In this document: piece by piece, positions 14,477 through 22,036 of the stretch
Position numbering within the stretch: position 1 is the first letter of the stretch
Layout of the letters: each line of letters opens with the position of its first letter
From: a virus
Virus record (IMG/VR): IMGVR_UViG_3300008459_000350
Coordinates: 1 to 25,172 of that record
Reading direction: 5' to 3' (one strand)
Length of the DNA stretch: 25,172 nucleotides
Position numbers and translations under genes: made by a program
Notes under the pieces: generated by a model
What the model was told of the DNA's origin: nothing
Seen by the model: only the letters and a program-made list of their open reading frames with translations
Database searches by the model: none

Positions 14477-15086
14477 CGTACAACTATTAGGGTATTATGG
14501 GTCTGACGAAATAATAGCTTGCTCAGCATGGACTAGTACGTCAAGAGATCTTACAGAAGACAAGAAAGAACGTATACCTAAGCTTATAAATATGCTTTGG
14601 TCAGAAGGACACGAAACTCCTTTTGAAAAGGGTACAGTTCACTTCTTAGTAAACTGTGATATAGCTTCACATATACATCTACTTAAACACAGAATTGCAT
14701 CCATCAATGCCGAATCAGCTAGATATAAGGAGCTAAAAGAAGATAAGTATTATATACCTACTGACTGGGATAATAGATGGGCTATTGCTCTACATAACTA
14801 CACAGAGATGGGTAATAGACTCTACCACGACTGCTTAAGAGAACTGACACCTGTATTAGGTAGAAAAAGGGCTAAAGAATCAGCTAGGTTCTTCAAGACT
14901 TATAACTCACAGATACAGGCAGACGTTATGTTTAACATGAGAAGCTTTGCTAACTTCTTAAAGCTGAGAATGTCGGAGCATGCACAATTAGAAATTAGAG
15001 ACATTGCTAGCCAGATGTTAGAATTAGTTACAAATATTCCAGGGTCACCATTTAAACACACACTGGAAGCATGGAAATTAAAATGA
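14466..15086 (+). CDS. thyX: Flavin-dependent thymidylate synthase ThyX, 206 aa
   Basis: ThyX makes dTMP from dUMP using FAD and methylene-tetrahydrofolate, supplying thymidine for replication of AT-rich DNA. The family pattern is clear: GHETPFEKGTVHFLV (48-62), the signature region LLKHRIASINAESARY (72-87; usual RHR-x7-S), and RMSEHAQLEIRDIASQML near the C-terminus. The first Arg of the signature is Lys74, a conservative change. Length is normal for the family. The frame is open back to 14400, but the ATG at 14466 gives the expected N-terminus and an 11 bp overlap with the HNH gene. Catalysis is highly likely, given the intact His75, Arg76 and Ser84. Confidence 0.92.
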   Translation: MENSVQLLGYYGSDEIIACSAWTSTSRDLTEDKKERIPKLINMLWSEGHETPFEKGTVHFLVNCDIASHIHLLKHRIASINAESARYKELKEDKYYIPTDWDNRWAIALHNYTEMGNRLYHDCLRELTPVLGRKRAKESARFFKTYNSQIQADVMFNMRSFANFLKLRMSEHAQLEIRDIASQMLELVTNIPGSPFKHTLEAWKLK

Positions 15087-15090
15087 GTTT

Positions 15091-16119
15091 ATGGAATTAA
15101 ATGAAATTTTAGAAGAATCTATTAAGTTAATGCAAGAAGACTTCTATAAAAAGAAGTTTTATTTCTCTTATAGTAGTTTAAGTAAGCTTTTGTGGAACCC
15201 ACAGGCTTTTTATCAGATTTATGTATTAGGTAACAGAGAAGAGCGTGATGATGCTCATTTAGTAAATGGTAAAATTATACATGCTTTACTGCTAGAACCT
15301 GAAAAGTTTAATCAGAACTTTGTTATAGCCCCAACAAGCCTACCTACAGGTAATACTAAAAAGGTAGTAGACACTGTATTTAGACACCACTCAGAACTTA
15401 AAATAAACGGTGATCAAAGAACGGAGCTGGCTGAATTTGAAGCAGCTATTCTGGATGTAATGAGAGATATAAACTACTTTCAGAATCTAAAAACAGATCA
15501 GCAAAGGTTAGACAAGGTTATTACTTCTGATACAATCAGTTACTGGGGATTTTTACAAACAAAAGGATCTAAAACGCTAATTGACCAGGAGTCATATGAC
15601 TTCTGTAAGAATGCTGTAGATTTAATAAAGACTAACAAGGAAGTTTGTAACTTGATTGGTTGTGACGTAACAGACTTTGACAACAAAGAGGTGTATAATG
15701 AATTATACTTAGAGTGTCAAGTAAATGACAAAGTTTTTGGACTCAAAGGAATTATAGACAATATTGTTATAGATCATGATCAAAAGGTGATATCTATAAA
15801 CGATATTAAAACTACATCTAAAGACCTCAAAGATTTCCCCGAAACTGTAGAATTTTATAACTATTGGCTGCAAGCTGTAATTTATTGCACCATTGTTGGA
15901 GTAAAATTCATAAATTTATATGAGAAGGGTTACAAAATAAAGTTCAGCTTTGTTGTAATTGATAAATCTTATCAGGTATATGCTTTTCCTGTTAGTGAAA
16001 CTACACTAGGTAACTGGATGGAAAAACTACTAGGTGTTATAGAAAAAGCAGATTGGCATTATACCAATAAAGACTTCACCCTTCCTTATGAATTTGCAAC
16101 AAATAAGGTGATTCTTTAA
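15091..16119 (+). CDS. PD-(D/E)XK superfamily exonuclease (RecE/lambda-exo-like), 342 aa
   Basis: Motifs of the superfamily appear in order. FSYSSLSKLLWNPQAFYQ (25-42) is the N-terminal helix typical of Cas4/RecE-like nucleases, NGKIIHALLLEP (59-70) carries His64, LKGIIDNIVID (218-228) carries Asp223, INDIKTT (236-242) holds D238-x-K240, and QAVIY (261-265) is the Q-x3-Y motif. These are the metal-binding and catalytic residues of a 5'-3' exonuclease. Together with the Sak4-like ATPase and SSB-like protein it would make a recombination set that resects ends for annealing. It begins 4 nt after the ThyX stop. The enzyme class is strong; the exact substrate is inferred. Confidence 0.85.
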   Translation: MELNEILEESIKLMQEDFYKKKFYFSYSSLSKLLWNPQAFYQIYVLGNREERDDAHLVNGKIIHALLLEPEKFNQNFVIAPTSLPTGNTKKVVDTVFRHHSELKINGDQRTELAEFEAAILDVMRDINYFQNLKTDQQRLDKVITSDTISYWGFLQTKGSKTLIDQESYDFCKNAVDLIKTNKEVCNLIGCDVTDFDNKEVYNELYLECQVNDKVFGLKGIIDNIVIDHDQKVISINDIKTTSKDLKDFPETVEFYNYWLQAVIYCTIVGVKFINLYEKGYKIKFSFVVIDKSYQVYAFPVSETTLGNWMEKLLGVIEKADWHYTNKDFTLPYEFATNKVIL

Positions 16120-16128
16120 AAAAATGTC

Positions 16129-16689
16129 ATGATAGAAAAACTCTATGGAAAGTACTTTCAAAAGTCTAGATCTTTTCTCTATCCCATATTAGGTATAAAA
16201 AGGACTAGTGCTAACATCCCTAAAGGAACATACATTTCTTTAGAGGGATTAATAGGTCCTGAAGATATGAAGTTGATCTGTGTCTATCCAGTTAATGAAT
16301 CTGAAGGCTTCAAAGCCTTTGAAAATCAAATGCTTATAGGTAATCCCCTATTTTCAGAAAAGATGCAGGTGAGTAATACAAACATCTATATATTTGATTT
16401 AGAGTCTTATAAGATTGACTGGTTCAACTTCATCTTGGGTAAATACTCAAAACTATCCAACCCTGTAAAAAGAGCAATTAAAACCTATTATGGTGAGAAA
16501 ACAGCTGAGTATAAGTATATAGAAAGCTACCTCTATCCAGAAAAGTACTTTGAAACTTATGCTAACCTTTTGGAAGTAGACATAGCCACCCTAGAAAATA
16601 TTGGGGAGCTTTGTGATGCTTGTGACTTAGAAAAAGAAACATTAAAAATTCCTGTAGAGTATTTGGAATTACTAACAAAAATAGAATAA
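16129..16689 (+). CDS. Conserved phage hypothetical protein, 186 aa
   Basis: The first 80 residues (LYGKYFQKSRSFLYPILGIK, then GTYISLEGLIGPEDMKLICV) are beta-rich with many aromatics. The rest is helical and acidic (ELCDACDLEKETLKIPVEYL). I have an impression of similar proteins beside phage replication genes, but no function can be assigned. There is no signal peptide or membrane segment. It lies 9 nt after the exonuclease stop and is surely co-transcribed with it. Confidence 0.7.
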   Translation: MIEKLYGKYFQKSRSFLYPILGIKRTSANIPKGTYISLEGLIGPEDMKLICVYPVNESEGFKAFENQMLIGNPLFSEKMQVSNTNIYIFDLESYKIDWFNFILGKYSKLSNPVKRAIKTYYGEKTAEYKYIESYLYPEKYFETYANLLEVDIATLENIGELCDACDLEKETLKIPVEYLELLTKIE

Positions 16690-16710
16690 ATTTGTTACAA
16701 AATTATTATT

Positions 16711-17118
16711 ATGAGTAAATCAATGATGCTAATTACATCAACCTGGGGAAAGTCTAAAACATTCAGACTTATCCCTGTTACAAAAGATAGTATTTATAAC
16801 GAAGCTATCTTTGACTTAGACAATAAAGTGCTTGCACTTATTTCTAAGGAGAAGAAACAAACTATGCATATGTTACCCAAACTGAATGAGTTCGGAGACG
16901 TTCAGTACCTTAAGGTGGGTAAAAGAGCTAATGGAAAAGAGTTTAGTGAAGAGCGTAAACTTGTAGAAACATTCTATGAGTATTATGTTGAGAATGTAGA
17001 AGAGGTGGTAGAATTTGTAAAAGCATTTGCTATTAATGCAGATACATTCAACTACCAACAATACATCGATGCTAAATCTGAAACAGTTAATCAGCCTAGC
17101 CTGATCCAATCTGTATAA
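16711..17118 (+). CDS. Conserved phage hypothetical protein, 135 aa
   Basis: It begins MSKSMMLITSTWGKSKTFRL, with a beta-rich first half and a C-terminal helical, acidic half (ETFYEYYVENVEEVVEFVK), ending in a polar tail. There is no motif I recognise. It is the last gene before a strong terminator at 17136-17168, so it closes the ThyX/exonuclease sub-operon. The leader is A/T-rich without a Shine-Dalgarno sequence. Confidence 0.68.
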   Translation: MSKSMMLITSTWGKSKTFRLIPVTKDSIYNEAIFDLDNKVLALISKEKKQTMHMLPKLNEFGDVQYLKVGKRANGKEFSEERKLVETFYEYYVENVEEVVEFVKAFAINADTFNYQQYIDAKSETVNQPSLIQSV

Positions 17119-17135
17119 GAATAACTATTAGCTTT

Positions 17136-17168
17136 AAAAGCAGATGTTCAAAAGACATCTGCTTTTTT
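17136..17168 (+). terminator. Strong intrinsic terminator before the DNA polymerase gene
   Basis: A perfect 12-bp stem (AAAAGCAGATGT at 17136-17147 with ACATCTGCTTTT at 17155-17166) encloses the loop TCAAAAG and ends in a run of six T (17163-17168). It starts 18 nt after the preceding stop and ends 37 nt before the polymerase ATG. Confidence 0.88.
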
Positions 17169-17204
17169 GTCGAAAGGGGGAACAGCTTAACTGAACACTG
17201 TATT

Positions 17205-19142
17205 ATGGAAAATTATGTAAAGCCTAATTGGATAATGGACTATGAGACACTATCTAACTGTTTCATAGGAGTATTCCAACATTATAAGACAGAAGAAAGA
17301 AAGGTGTTTGTTGTTTGCAAACAGCGAACAGACTTCCCAGAATTTATAGCATTTCTAAATGAATGTGTAACTAAAGGTCAGTGGCATATATCCTTTAATG
17401 GATTAAACTTTGATGCCCAGATTACACAACACATTCTAAACAATCAAAAGAGACTTTTAAAATTGTCGGCAGAGGCTGTAGCTGCTGAGGTATATAACTA
17501 TGCCCAAAAGACAATAGAAAAAAGTAACAATGGAATGTTTGTAGAATATGCTCCACATAAGTTAAAGATCAAACAGATTGATGTATTTAAACTTAACCAC
17601 TGGGATAACAGGGCTAAGATGAGTGGTTTGAAATGGGTTCAATATTCTATGGATTGGGAGAATGTTGAAGACATGCCTCATCCTCATTATAAACCTGTAG
17701 AGAATGAGCAAGAACTTGAGAACATTATAAACTATTGTATAAATGATGTTCTTAGTACAAAAGAAGTTTTTCATCATTCTAAAGAACAAATCCTCTTAAG
17801 ACAAACTTTGACCAAAGAGTATGGAATAGATCTCTATTCTGCTTCTGAACCAAGGATATCTAAAGAGCTGTTTTTACATTTCCTCAGTCAAAAACTTGGT
17901 ATTGATAAATCAGATATTAAACAATTAAGGACACCACGTCCCTATATAGTGTTAGCTGATTGTATCCTACCCTACGTTGAATTTAAAACTCCAGAGTTTC
18001 AAAAGGTACTTGACTACTTCCGTACAAAGGTGATTACATCTACAAAAGAAGGATTTAAGTATAGTGTAGACTACAAAGGAGTTAAGACAGACTATGGTCT
18101 TGGCGGCATCCACGGATCTATAGACGCTGGTCTCTATGAAGCAAAACCAGGATGGACAATTATGACATCTGATGTTACTAGCTTCTATCCCAATCTAGCT
18201 ATCAAAAACCAGTTTGCTCCACAGCATCTGCCTAAGAAAGAATTCTGTGAACTGTACGAATGGATCTTCGAGGAAAGAAAGAAAATACCAAAATCAGATC
18301 CAAAGAACTATGTTTACAAGATTATTCTAAATTCTACCTATGGGCTAACTGGTGATGAGAATAGTTTTCTGTACGATCCTAAAATGACAATGCAGATTAC
18401 TATTAATGGTCAACTACTTCTAAGCAAGCTTTATGAAATGCTAACATTAGCAATTCCTGAAGGTATTCCTCTTATGCAAAATACTGATGGTCTTGAGATG
18501 CTGATTCCTGAATCTGATGTACAAAAATATATGGATGTATGCAGACAATGGGAAGTTCTAACACAGTTGAGTTTAGAACACGATCAATATCAAAAGATGA
18601 TCATCCGTGATGTAAACAACTATATGGCTGTTTATAAGAACGGTAAAGTAAAGTGTAAGGGAGCATTTGAGTGGGAAGACTTAGACAAAAAGAAGGTAGC
18701 TATGTTTCATAAAAACAAAAGCTTCCTGATTATTCCTAAAGCAATTAATGCTTACTTCATTAATGGTACTAAACCAGAAGATTTCTTAGAACAGAACAAT
18801 AATATATATGATTATTGTGCCGGTGTAAAAGCAAAAGCCGGTTGGAGGTTTGAAGAAAGAAAAGTGGTTAATAGTCAATTAGTTATAAATAAGCTACAGA
18901 AGATTGTAAGGTATTATGTTTCCAATACTGGAAGCAAACTAGTAAAATGTCATGACGACGGACGAGAAATACAGGTAGAATCTGGTGAATGGTTACAAAC
19001 AATAATTAATAAACTAGATAAAAATCTGCCGTTTGCTAGTTATGATATAAACAAGAAGTATTATCTTGAAGAGATTTATAAACAAATAGAACAGATTGAA
19101 GAAGTAACTTTTAAATCTAGTGTACAACTTTCATTATTTTAA
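17205..19142 (+). CDS. Family B DNA polymerase with 3'-5' exonuclease, 645 aa
   Basis: This is the replicative polymerase. The N-terminal exonuclease motifs are MDYETLSN (Asp12/Glu14), ISFNGLNFDAQ (Asp70) and YCINDVLS (Tyr177/Asp181). The polymerase motifs are YGLGGIHG (297-304), motif A SDVTSFYPN (Asp323), motif B YKIILNSTYG (371-380) and motif C QNTDGLEM (425-432, Asp428). Motif C has Asn where the first Asp of the usual YGDTDS lies, but the metal-binding second Asp is kept. At 645 residues it is short for the family, near protein-primed and crAss-type phage polymerases. I see no obvious TPR1/TPR2 insertion, so I make no claim about protein priming. It starts after a strong terminator, so it needs its own promoter or read-through. 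Confidence 0.92.
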   Translation: MENYVKPNWIMDYETLSNCFIGVFQHYKTEERKVFVVCKQRTDFPEFIAFLNECVTKGQWHISFNGLNFDAQITQHILNNQKRLLKLSAEAVAAEVYNYAQKTIEKSNNGMFVEYAPHKLKIKQIDVFKLNHWDNRAKMSGLKWVQYSMDWENVEDMPHPHYKPVENEQELENIINYCINDVLSTKEVFHHSKEQILLRQTLTKEYGIDLYSASEPRISKELFLHFLSQKLGIDKSDIKQLRTPRPYIVLADCILPYVEFKTPEFQKVLDYFRTKVITSTKEGFKYSVDYKGVKTDYGLGGIHGSIDAGLYEAKPGWTIMTSDVTSFYPNLAIKNQFAPQHLPKKEFCELYEWIFEERKKIPKSDPKNYVYKIILNSTYGLTGDENSFLYDPKMTMQITINGQLLLSKLYEMLTLAIPEGIPLMQNTDGLEMLIPESDVQKYMDVCRQWEVLTQLSLEHDQYQKMIIRDVNNYMAVYKNGKVKCKGAFEWEDLDKKKVAMFHKNKSFLIIPKAINAYFINGTKPEDFLEQNNNIYDYCAGVKAKAGWRFEERKVVNSQLVINKLQKIVRYYVSNTGSKLVKCHDDGREIQVESGEWLQTIINKLDKNLPFASYDINKKYYLEEIYKQIEQIEEVTFKSSVQLSLF

Positions 19143-19153
19143 AAACAAATTTT

Positions 19154-19972
19154 ATGCCAGCAAAAACACAATTTAGCACAGAACAGTATTTAAGAAATGT
19201 TGAACTTCCTAATCACGGTAAGAGATATCAGGTGATATCTCATGGACATATTATTGATCAGACCCGTAACGAACTTGTAACTGCAGGGTTTGATATTAAA
19301 ACAGAATTATATAAAACAACTTTAGATGGGCAGATTGCTCAGGGTATTTATCATCTGAACTATGCAACAGATCCAGAAATTGGATTAATGTTTGCATGGA
19401 GTAATAGTTATAATAAGATGATGAGATTTAAGTGTGCAGTTGGTGCACATGTATTTGTTTGTATGAATGGTGTTGTATCAGGAGATTTGGCTAACTATAA
19501 ACGTAAGCACACTGGTACAGCTTTGGCGGACGTAAATAATAGTATTTTGTCCCAGGTTTCTGGAGCAAAAGAATATTACAACAATCTTATTGCAGATAAA
19601 GAAATGCTGAAACAAGTTATCTTAAGTAAAAAAGACCAGGCAGCTATTGTTGGAAGACTGTATGCTGATAATGAAATTATCACTCTTACACAAGTTGGAC
19701 TTGTAAAGAAAGAGATGGAAGAGCCTACATACAATTACAATGTAGATCCTAACTCAGCTTGGTCTTTATATAACCACTTGACACTAGCTCTAAAAGATTC
19801 TCACCCTATGAGATATCTGTCTGATCATCAGAATTTACATACATTCTTTGTTAACGAGTTTAACAGTGGAGCATCTCAAATTTACTCTGCTGTAGAAGAA
19901 ACTCCAGTTTTTGAAGAAGTTACAGATTCTGTAGAAGAAGATACTAATGTATTTGGTGTAAACTTTCTATAA
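19154..19972 (+). CDS. DUF932-like phage protein, 272 aa
   Basis: The arrangement of beta strands and the central region (GLMFAWSNSYNKMMRFKCAV, then GAHVFVCMNGVVSGD) resembles DUF932 phage/plasmid-like proteins, whose function is unknown but which often lie in replication regions. The C-terminus is an acidic tail (EETPVFEEVTDSVEEDTNVF) probably disordered, which could interact with replication partners. It starts 11 nt after the polymerase stop and is followed by a hairpin terminator. The family assignment is by pattern memory and is moderate. Confidence 0.6.
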   Translation: MPAKTQFSTEQYLRNVELPNHGKRYQVISHGHIIDQTRNELVTAGFDIKTELYKTTLDGQIAQGIYHLNYATDPEIGLMFAWSNSYNKMMRFKCAVGAHVFVCMNGVVSGDLANYKRKHTGTALADVNNSILSQVSGAKEYYNNLIADKEMLKQVILSKKDQAAIVGRLYADNEIITLTQVGLVKKEMEEPTYNYNVDPNSAWSLYNHLTLALKDSHPMRYLSDHQNLHTFFVNEFNSGASQIYSAVEETPVFEEVTDSVEEDTNVFGVNFL

Positions 19973-19979
19973 CTAAAAA

Positions 19980-20002
19980 GGGAGGGGGTACGTTCCCCTC
20001 CC
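19980..20002 (+). terminator. GC-rich hairpin, probable terminator after the DUF932-like gene
   Basis: GGGAGGGG (19980-19987) pairs with CCCCTCCC (19995-20002), an 8-bp all-purine/pyrimidine stem with a 7-nt loop. The T run (ATTTTAT) starts only after AAA, so termination may be partial. It is 7 nt after the stop and 12 nt before the next start, so it could also cover the start of the kinase mRNA. Confidence 0.6.
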
Positions 20003-20014
20003 AAATTTTATCTT

Positions 20015-20707
20015 ATGATTATAGCACTTAACGGTTATGCTGGATCTGGTAAAGATACTATAGCAGCTATTATTCAGTATCTCTTATGTACTAACAAAGG
20101 GGACCTGGATATTCAAAATGTTGTCAAGTATTATGACAAGCATGCTTGGTGGTTAGAGTATCAGTCAGGTTGGGAAGTAAAGAAATTTGCTGGTAAACTA
20201 AAACAAGTAGCAGAGCTTCTTACAGGTATTCCCAAATACATGTTTGAGAATAGGGAGTTTAAGGTTGGCAACATGCCTGAAGAATGGACAAAACATGGTA
20301 TGCCAATGTCTGTAAGAGAATTCTTACAGAGGCTCGGTACAGACGGTCTCAGAAACAACCTATGTGATAATGTATGGGTGAACGCTCTAATGATAGACTA
20401 TAAACCAGAGCATGATGTAGAATATACTACTACAGAAAACAATAGTGTTATTCCTACAGAGTTTATTACAACCTATCCAAACTGGATTATTACAGACTGC
20501 AGATTTCCAAATGAGGCCCACGCTGTAAAAAGAAAAGGTGGTATAATCATTAGAGTAGATAGACCTAGTGTTCAACCTGTAAATAAACACGTATCTGAAA
20601 CAGCATTGGATAGCTGGAACTTTGATTATAAAATTATGAATGGATCTGATTTAACAGCCCTAGCTTTTACAGTGGAGACCATTTTAAAGAAAGAAAAGAT
20701 ACTATGA
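20015..20707 (+). CDS. Deoxynucleoside monophosphate kinase (T4 gp1-like), 230 aa
   Basis: The enzyme phosphorylates dNMPs to dNDPs for phage DNA synthesis. Walker A is NGYAGSGKDT (6-15) at the very N-terminus. Family features follow: LQRLGTDGLR (104-113), the DCRFPNEA block (161-168), the strand IIIRVDRP (177-184) and HVSETALD (192-199). Length is typical. It follows a GC-rich hairpin and overlaps the next gene by 4 bp (ATGA), so the two are translationally coupled. It works with ThyX in the same operon to supply dTTP. Assignment is strong. Confidence 0.88.
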   Translation: MIIALNGYAGSGKDTIAAIIQYLLCTNKGDLDIQNVVKYYDKHAWWLEYQSGWEVKKFAGKLKQVAELLTGIPKYMFENREFKVGNMPEEWTKHGMPMSVREFLQRLGTDGLRNNLCDNVWVNALMIDYKPEHDVEYTTTENNSVIPTEFITTYPNWIITDCRFPNEAHAVKRKGGIIIRVDRPSVQPVNKHVSETALDSWNFDYKIMNGSDLTALAFTVETILKKEKIL

Positions 20708-21558
20708 AGATAATAAAACAGAAAACTAAAACCCTGATAACTAGAGATAATGGGAGAAGTAGTGACGCTATTTCTCCCAATTTTATCTATGGCTGTTTGG
20801 GCGGATGTATGAATTCCTACTGTTATGTAGGACGGTATAACAACGATAAGGTGTATATAAATGAGAATACAAAAGATATAGCAGACTCTATAACAAAATG
20901 GGTGGATGCACAACCCTGGCCTAAAGCACCAAACCAGGTTGATGATACATACTACGTTATAGACATAGGCTGTAGCACAGACGTAGCTTTAATGAAAAAA
21001 CACTACGACTGGAATAGTGTGTTTGAATACTTTAATGTATACAATCCAAAAGCTAAAAGTACATTTGCCACTAAGTATCCATCAATGTTTAATCCTGTCA
21101 TCTATGACTTAGATAAAAATAAACATAGAATCAGGGTGAGCTTGATGCCCCAGAAATACTCTGATGTATTAGAGCCTAATACAGATAAGATTTCAACAAG
21201 AATTAAATCAATTTCGTACCTTCAACAACATATGGAAGTACATATCAACTTTAGCCCTATCATCTACGCAGATGGTTGGCTAAAAGAATATGAAGATCTT
21301 TTCCAAGAAATTAAATGTAATGAAATTGAAACCAAATGTGAGTGCATCTTTCTAACGTATAACAATATACAGCATGAAAGAAACTCTCCTATGGTAAATG
21401 ATCTTTGTTGGAAGCCAGATATTCAGGAAAAGAAAGATTCACAATATGCTCCTGATAATATCCGTTATAAGTGGCAACTGAAAAAACAAATGATACAGGA
21501 CTTTACCAACCTGTATAGTAGGTATTTTGATCCGGCTGGTATCCGTTATATATTTTAA
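20704..21558 (+). CDS. SPL-like radical SAM protein, 284 aa
   Basis: The segment GCLGGCMNSYCYVGRY (30-45) carries Cys31, Cys35 and Cys40 followed by Tyr-Val, as in spore-photoproduct-lyase-like radical SAM proteins. The spacing is C-x3-C-x4-C rather than the usual C-x3-C-x2-C. YYVIDIGCSTDVAL (about 83-96) fits the next strand and SAM-binding region. Such proteins occur in phages and could repair UV thymine lesions or modify bases; neither is proven here. Its start overlaps the dNMP kinase stop as ATGA. I place the radical SAM fold as probable and the substrate as unknown. Confidence 0.72.
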   Translation: MKIIKQKTKTLITRDNGRSSDAISPNFIYGCLGGCMNSYCYVGRYNNDKVYINENTKDIADSITKWVDAQPWPKAPNQVDDTYYVIDIGCSTDVALMKKHYDWNSVFEYFNVYNPKAKSTFATKYPSMFNPVIYDLDKNKHRIRVSLMPQKYSDVLEPNTDKISTRIKSISYLQQHMEVHINFSPIIYADGWLKEYEDLFQEIKCNEIETKCECIFLTYNNIQHERNSPMVNDLCWKPDIQEKKDSQYAPDNIRYKWQLKKQMIQDFTNLYSRYFDPAGIRYIF

Positions 21559-21563
21559 AACGT

Positions 21564-21824
21564 ATGACTCTAGGAATTGGAACTGATAATCTTTGTATAA
21601 AAGTATATGATCCTGTGAATCAAAAGATCATAGCTGTTTTTGATACCTATAAAAAAGCATCTGCAAGACTTGGTGTATCAGCTGAGTTAATTCATAGAAA
21701 AGTGACCTCTAAAAGAAGGTTATACTCTCCTAAATATGGATTAGATGTGGCTGTGAGAATAGGGCAAAAGACAAAAGAAATGGATGAGCTAATCCTAAAA
21801 ACAAATAAATATAAACCACTCTAA
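21564..21824 (+). CDS. Small DNA-binding-like protein (NUMOD1/HTH type), 86 aa
   Basis: The pattern IKVYDPVNQKIIAVFDTYKK followed by ASARLGVSAELIHRKV is that of NUMOD1-like helix-turn-helix modules, with a short strand pair, then a recognition-type helix. The C-terminus is basic and helical. No nuclease domain is attached. It could be a small transcriptional regulator or a replication accessory factor. It starts 5 nt after the radical SAM stop. The fold is moderately supported and the role unknown. Confidence 0.6.
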   Translation: MTLGIGTDNLCIKVYDPVNQKIIAVFDTYKKASARLGVSAELIHRKVTSKRRLYSPKYGLDVAVRIGQKTKEMDELILKTNKYKPL

Positions 21825-21825
21825 T

Positions 21826-21996
21826 ATGTTTGAATTAAAAGTTACTCTGATTAGTAAATCAGAATGCCTACTAGGATTTCTATTTGACCAAGGTGAATTT
21901 GAACTTGTAGAAGATACGTGGGTTCCATTTACCAGACTCAGAATAGGAATTATTTTTGCTATAGTAGATGTCACCTACTATAAACGAAAATTCTAA
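21826..21996 (+). CDS. Small hypothetical protein, 56 aa
   Basis: ATG at 21826, TAA at 21994-21996. It starts 1 nt after the preceding stop and is the last plus-strand gene before the convergent giant gene. The product begins MFELKVTLISKSECLLGFLF and ends with a hydrophobic stretch and basic tail (RIGIIFAIVDVTYYKRKF). This could be a beta-rich core or a weak membrane segment. Function is not recognised. Tight coupling to the previous gene is the main support. Confidence 0.6.
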   Translation: MFELKVTLISKSECLLGFLFDQGEFELVEDTWVPFTRLRIGIIFAIVDVTYYKRKF

Positions 21997-22003
21997 AGCT
22001 ATA

Positions 22004-22036
22004 CGTAAGGGACGGTTATTTATACTGTCCCTTACG
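22004..22036. terminator. Hairpin between converging operons
   Basis: CGTAAGGGAC (22004-22013) pairs perfectly with GTCCCTTACG (22027-22036). For plus-strand transcripts the stem is followed by AGCTTTTT, a good terminator tail. For minus-strand transcripts it is followed by a weaker T-rich stretch. The right arm lies inside the last codons of the minus-strand giant gene. Confidence 0.75.

Noticed and set aside
20626-20913. Minus-strand open frame of 95 codons
   Set aside because: It is antisense to the kinase and radical SAM genes, both of which have clear motifs. It is rich in Ile, Tyr, Cys and His, as expected of a shadow frame.
21825-21832. TATGTTTG as a Bacteroidota -7 promoter element
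   Set aside because: It overlaps the start codon of the 56-residue gene and has no TTTG-type -33 element at the right distance.
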